This document shows, piece by piece, positions 6,561 to 6,574 of a stretch of 6,574 nucleotides of DNA; position 1 is the first letter of the stretch; each line of letters starts with the position of its first letter. The stretch covers positions 1 through 6,574 of the forward strand of contig JAJZEJ010000714.1 in assembly GCA_021828635.1 (NCBI GenBank). The letters are read 5' to 3'. Source of the DNA: Chloroflexota bacterium (GTDB lineage Bacteria > Chloroflexota > Ktedonobacteria > Ktedonobacterales > Ktedonobacteraceae). The translations under genes and the position numbers were made by a program. The notes below the pieces were generated by a model. It saw nothing but the letters and a program-made list of their open reading frames with translations, was not told where the DNA came from and searched no databases.

Positions 6561-6574
6561 GCAGAGTATAGCGA

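Overview
This window suggests a bacterium, most likely a member of the Chloroflexota and possibly the class Ktedonobacteria. That placement is inference from style. There is a Hanks-type Ser/Thr kinase with a Thr/Ala-rich linker and a beta-rich exported domain, a multi-pass NarL-family histidine kinase with its LuxR-type regulator, and a membrane-anchored TPR protein, all at moderate GC. There is no rRNA or other taxonomic marker. I see no tRNA, rRNA, CRISPR array, insertion sequence or phage gene.

The left half reads on the plus strand. A 5'-truncated TPR protein with two C-terminal membrane helices ends at 574. A 105-base gap carries a hairpin just before a good Shine-Dalgarno sequence. A 652-residue receptor-type Ser/Thr protein kinase follows (680-2638), and 17 bases later a small XRE-type helix-turn-helix protein (2656-3030). 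The kinase and the HTH protein look like one transcription unit.

The right half reads on the minus strand and is a compact three-gene operon. A promoter at about 6532-6560 drives a sensor histidine kinase (4553-6478), then a NarL/LuxR response regulator (3882-4550, a 2-base gap), then a class I SAM-dependent methyltransferase (3050-3892, overlapping the regulator by 11 bases). The two units converge on a 19-base gap covered by an imperfect hairpin (3009-3043) that could end transcription from both sides.

Functionally the window is a signalling island. It holds two independent membrane sensors, one Ser/Thr kinase and one His-Asp phosphorelay, each tightly linked to a probable output gene. The less ordinary points are the kinase-HTH pairing, the methyltransferase coupled to the two-component operon, and a perfect 16-base palindrome over the -10 box of the histidine-kinase promoter. 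I found no convincing evidence of a wholly new system.
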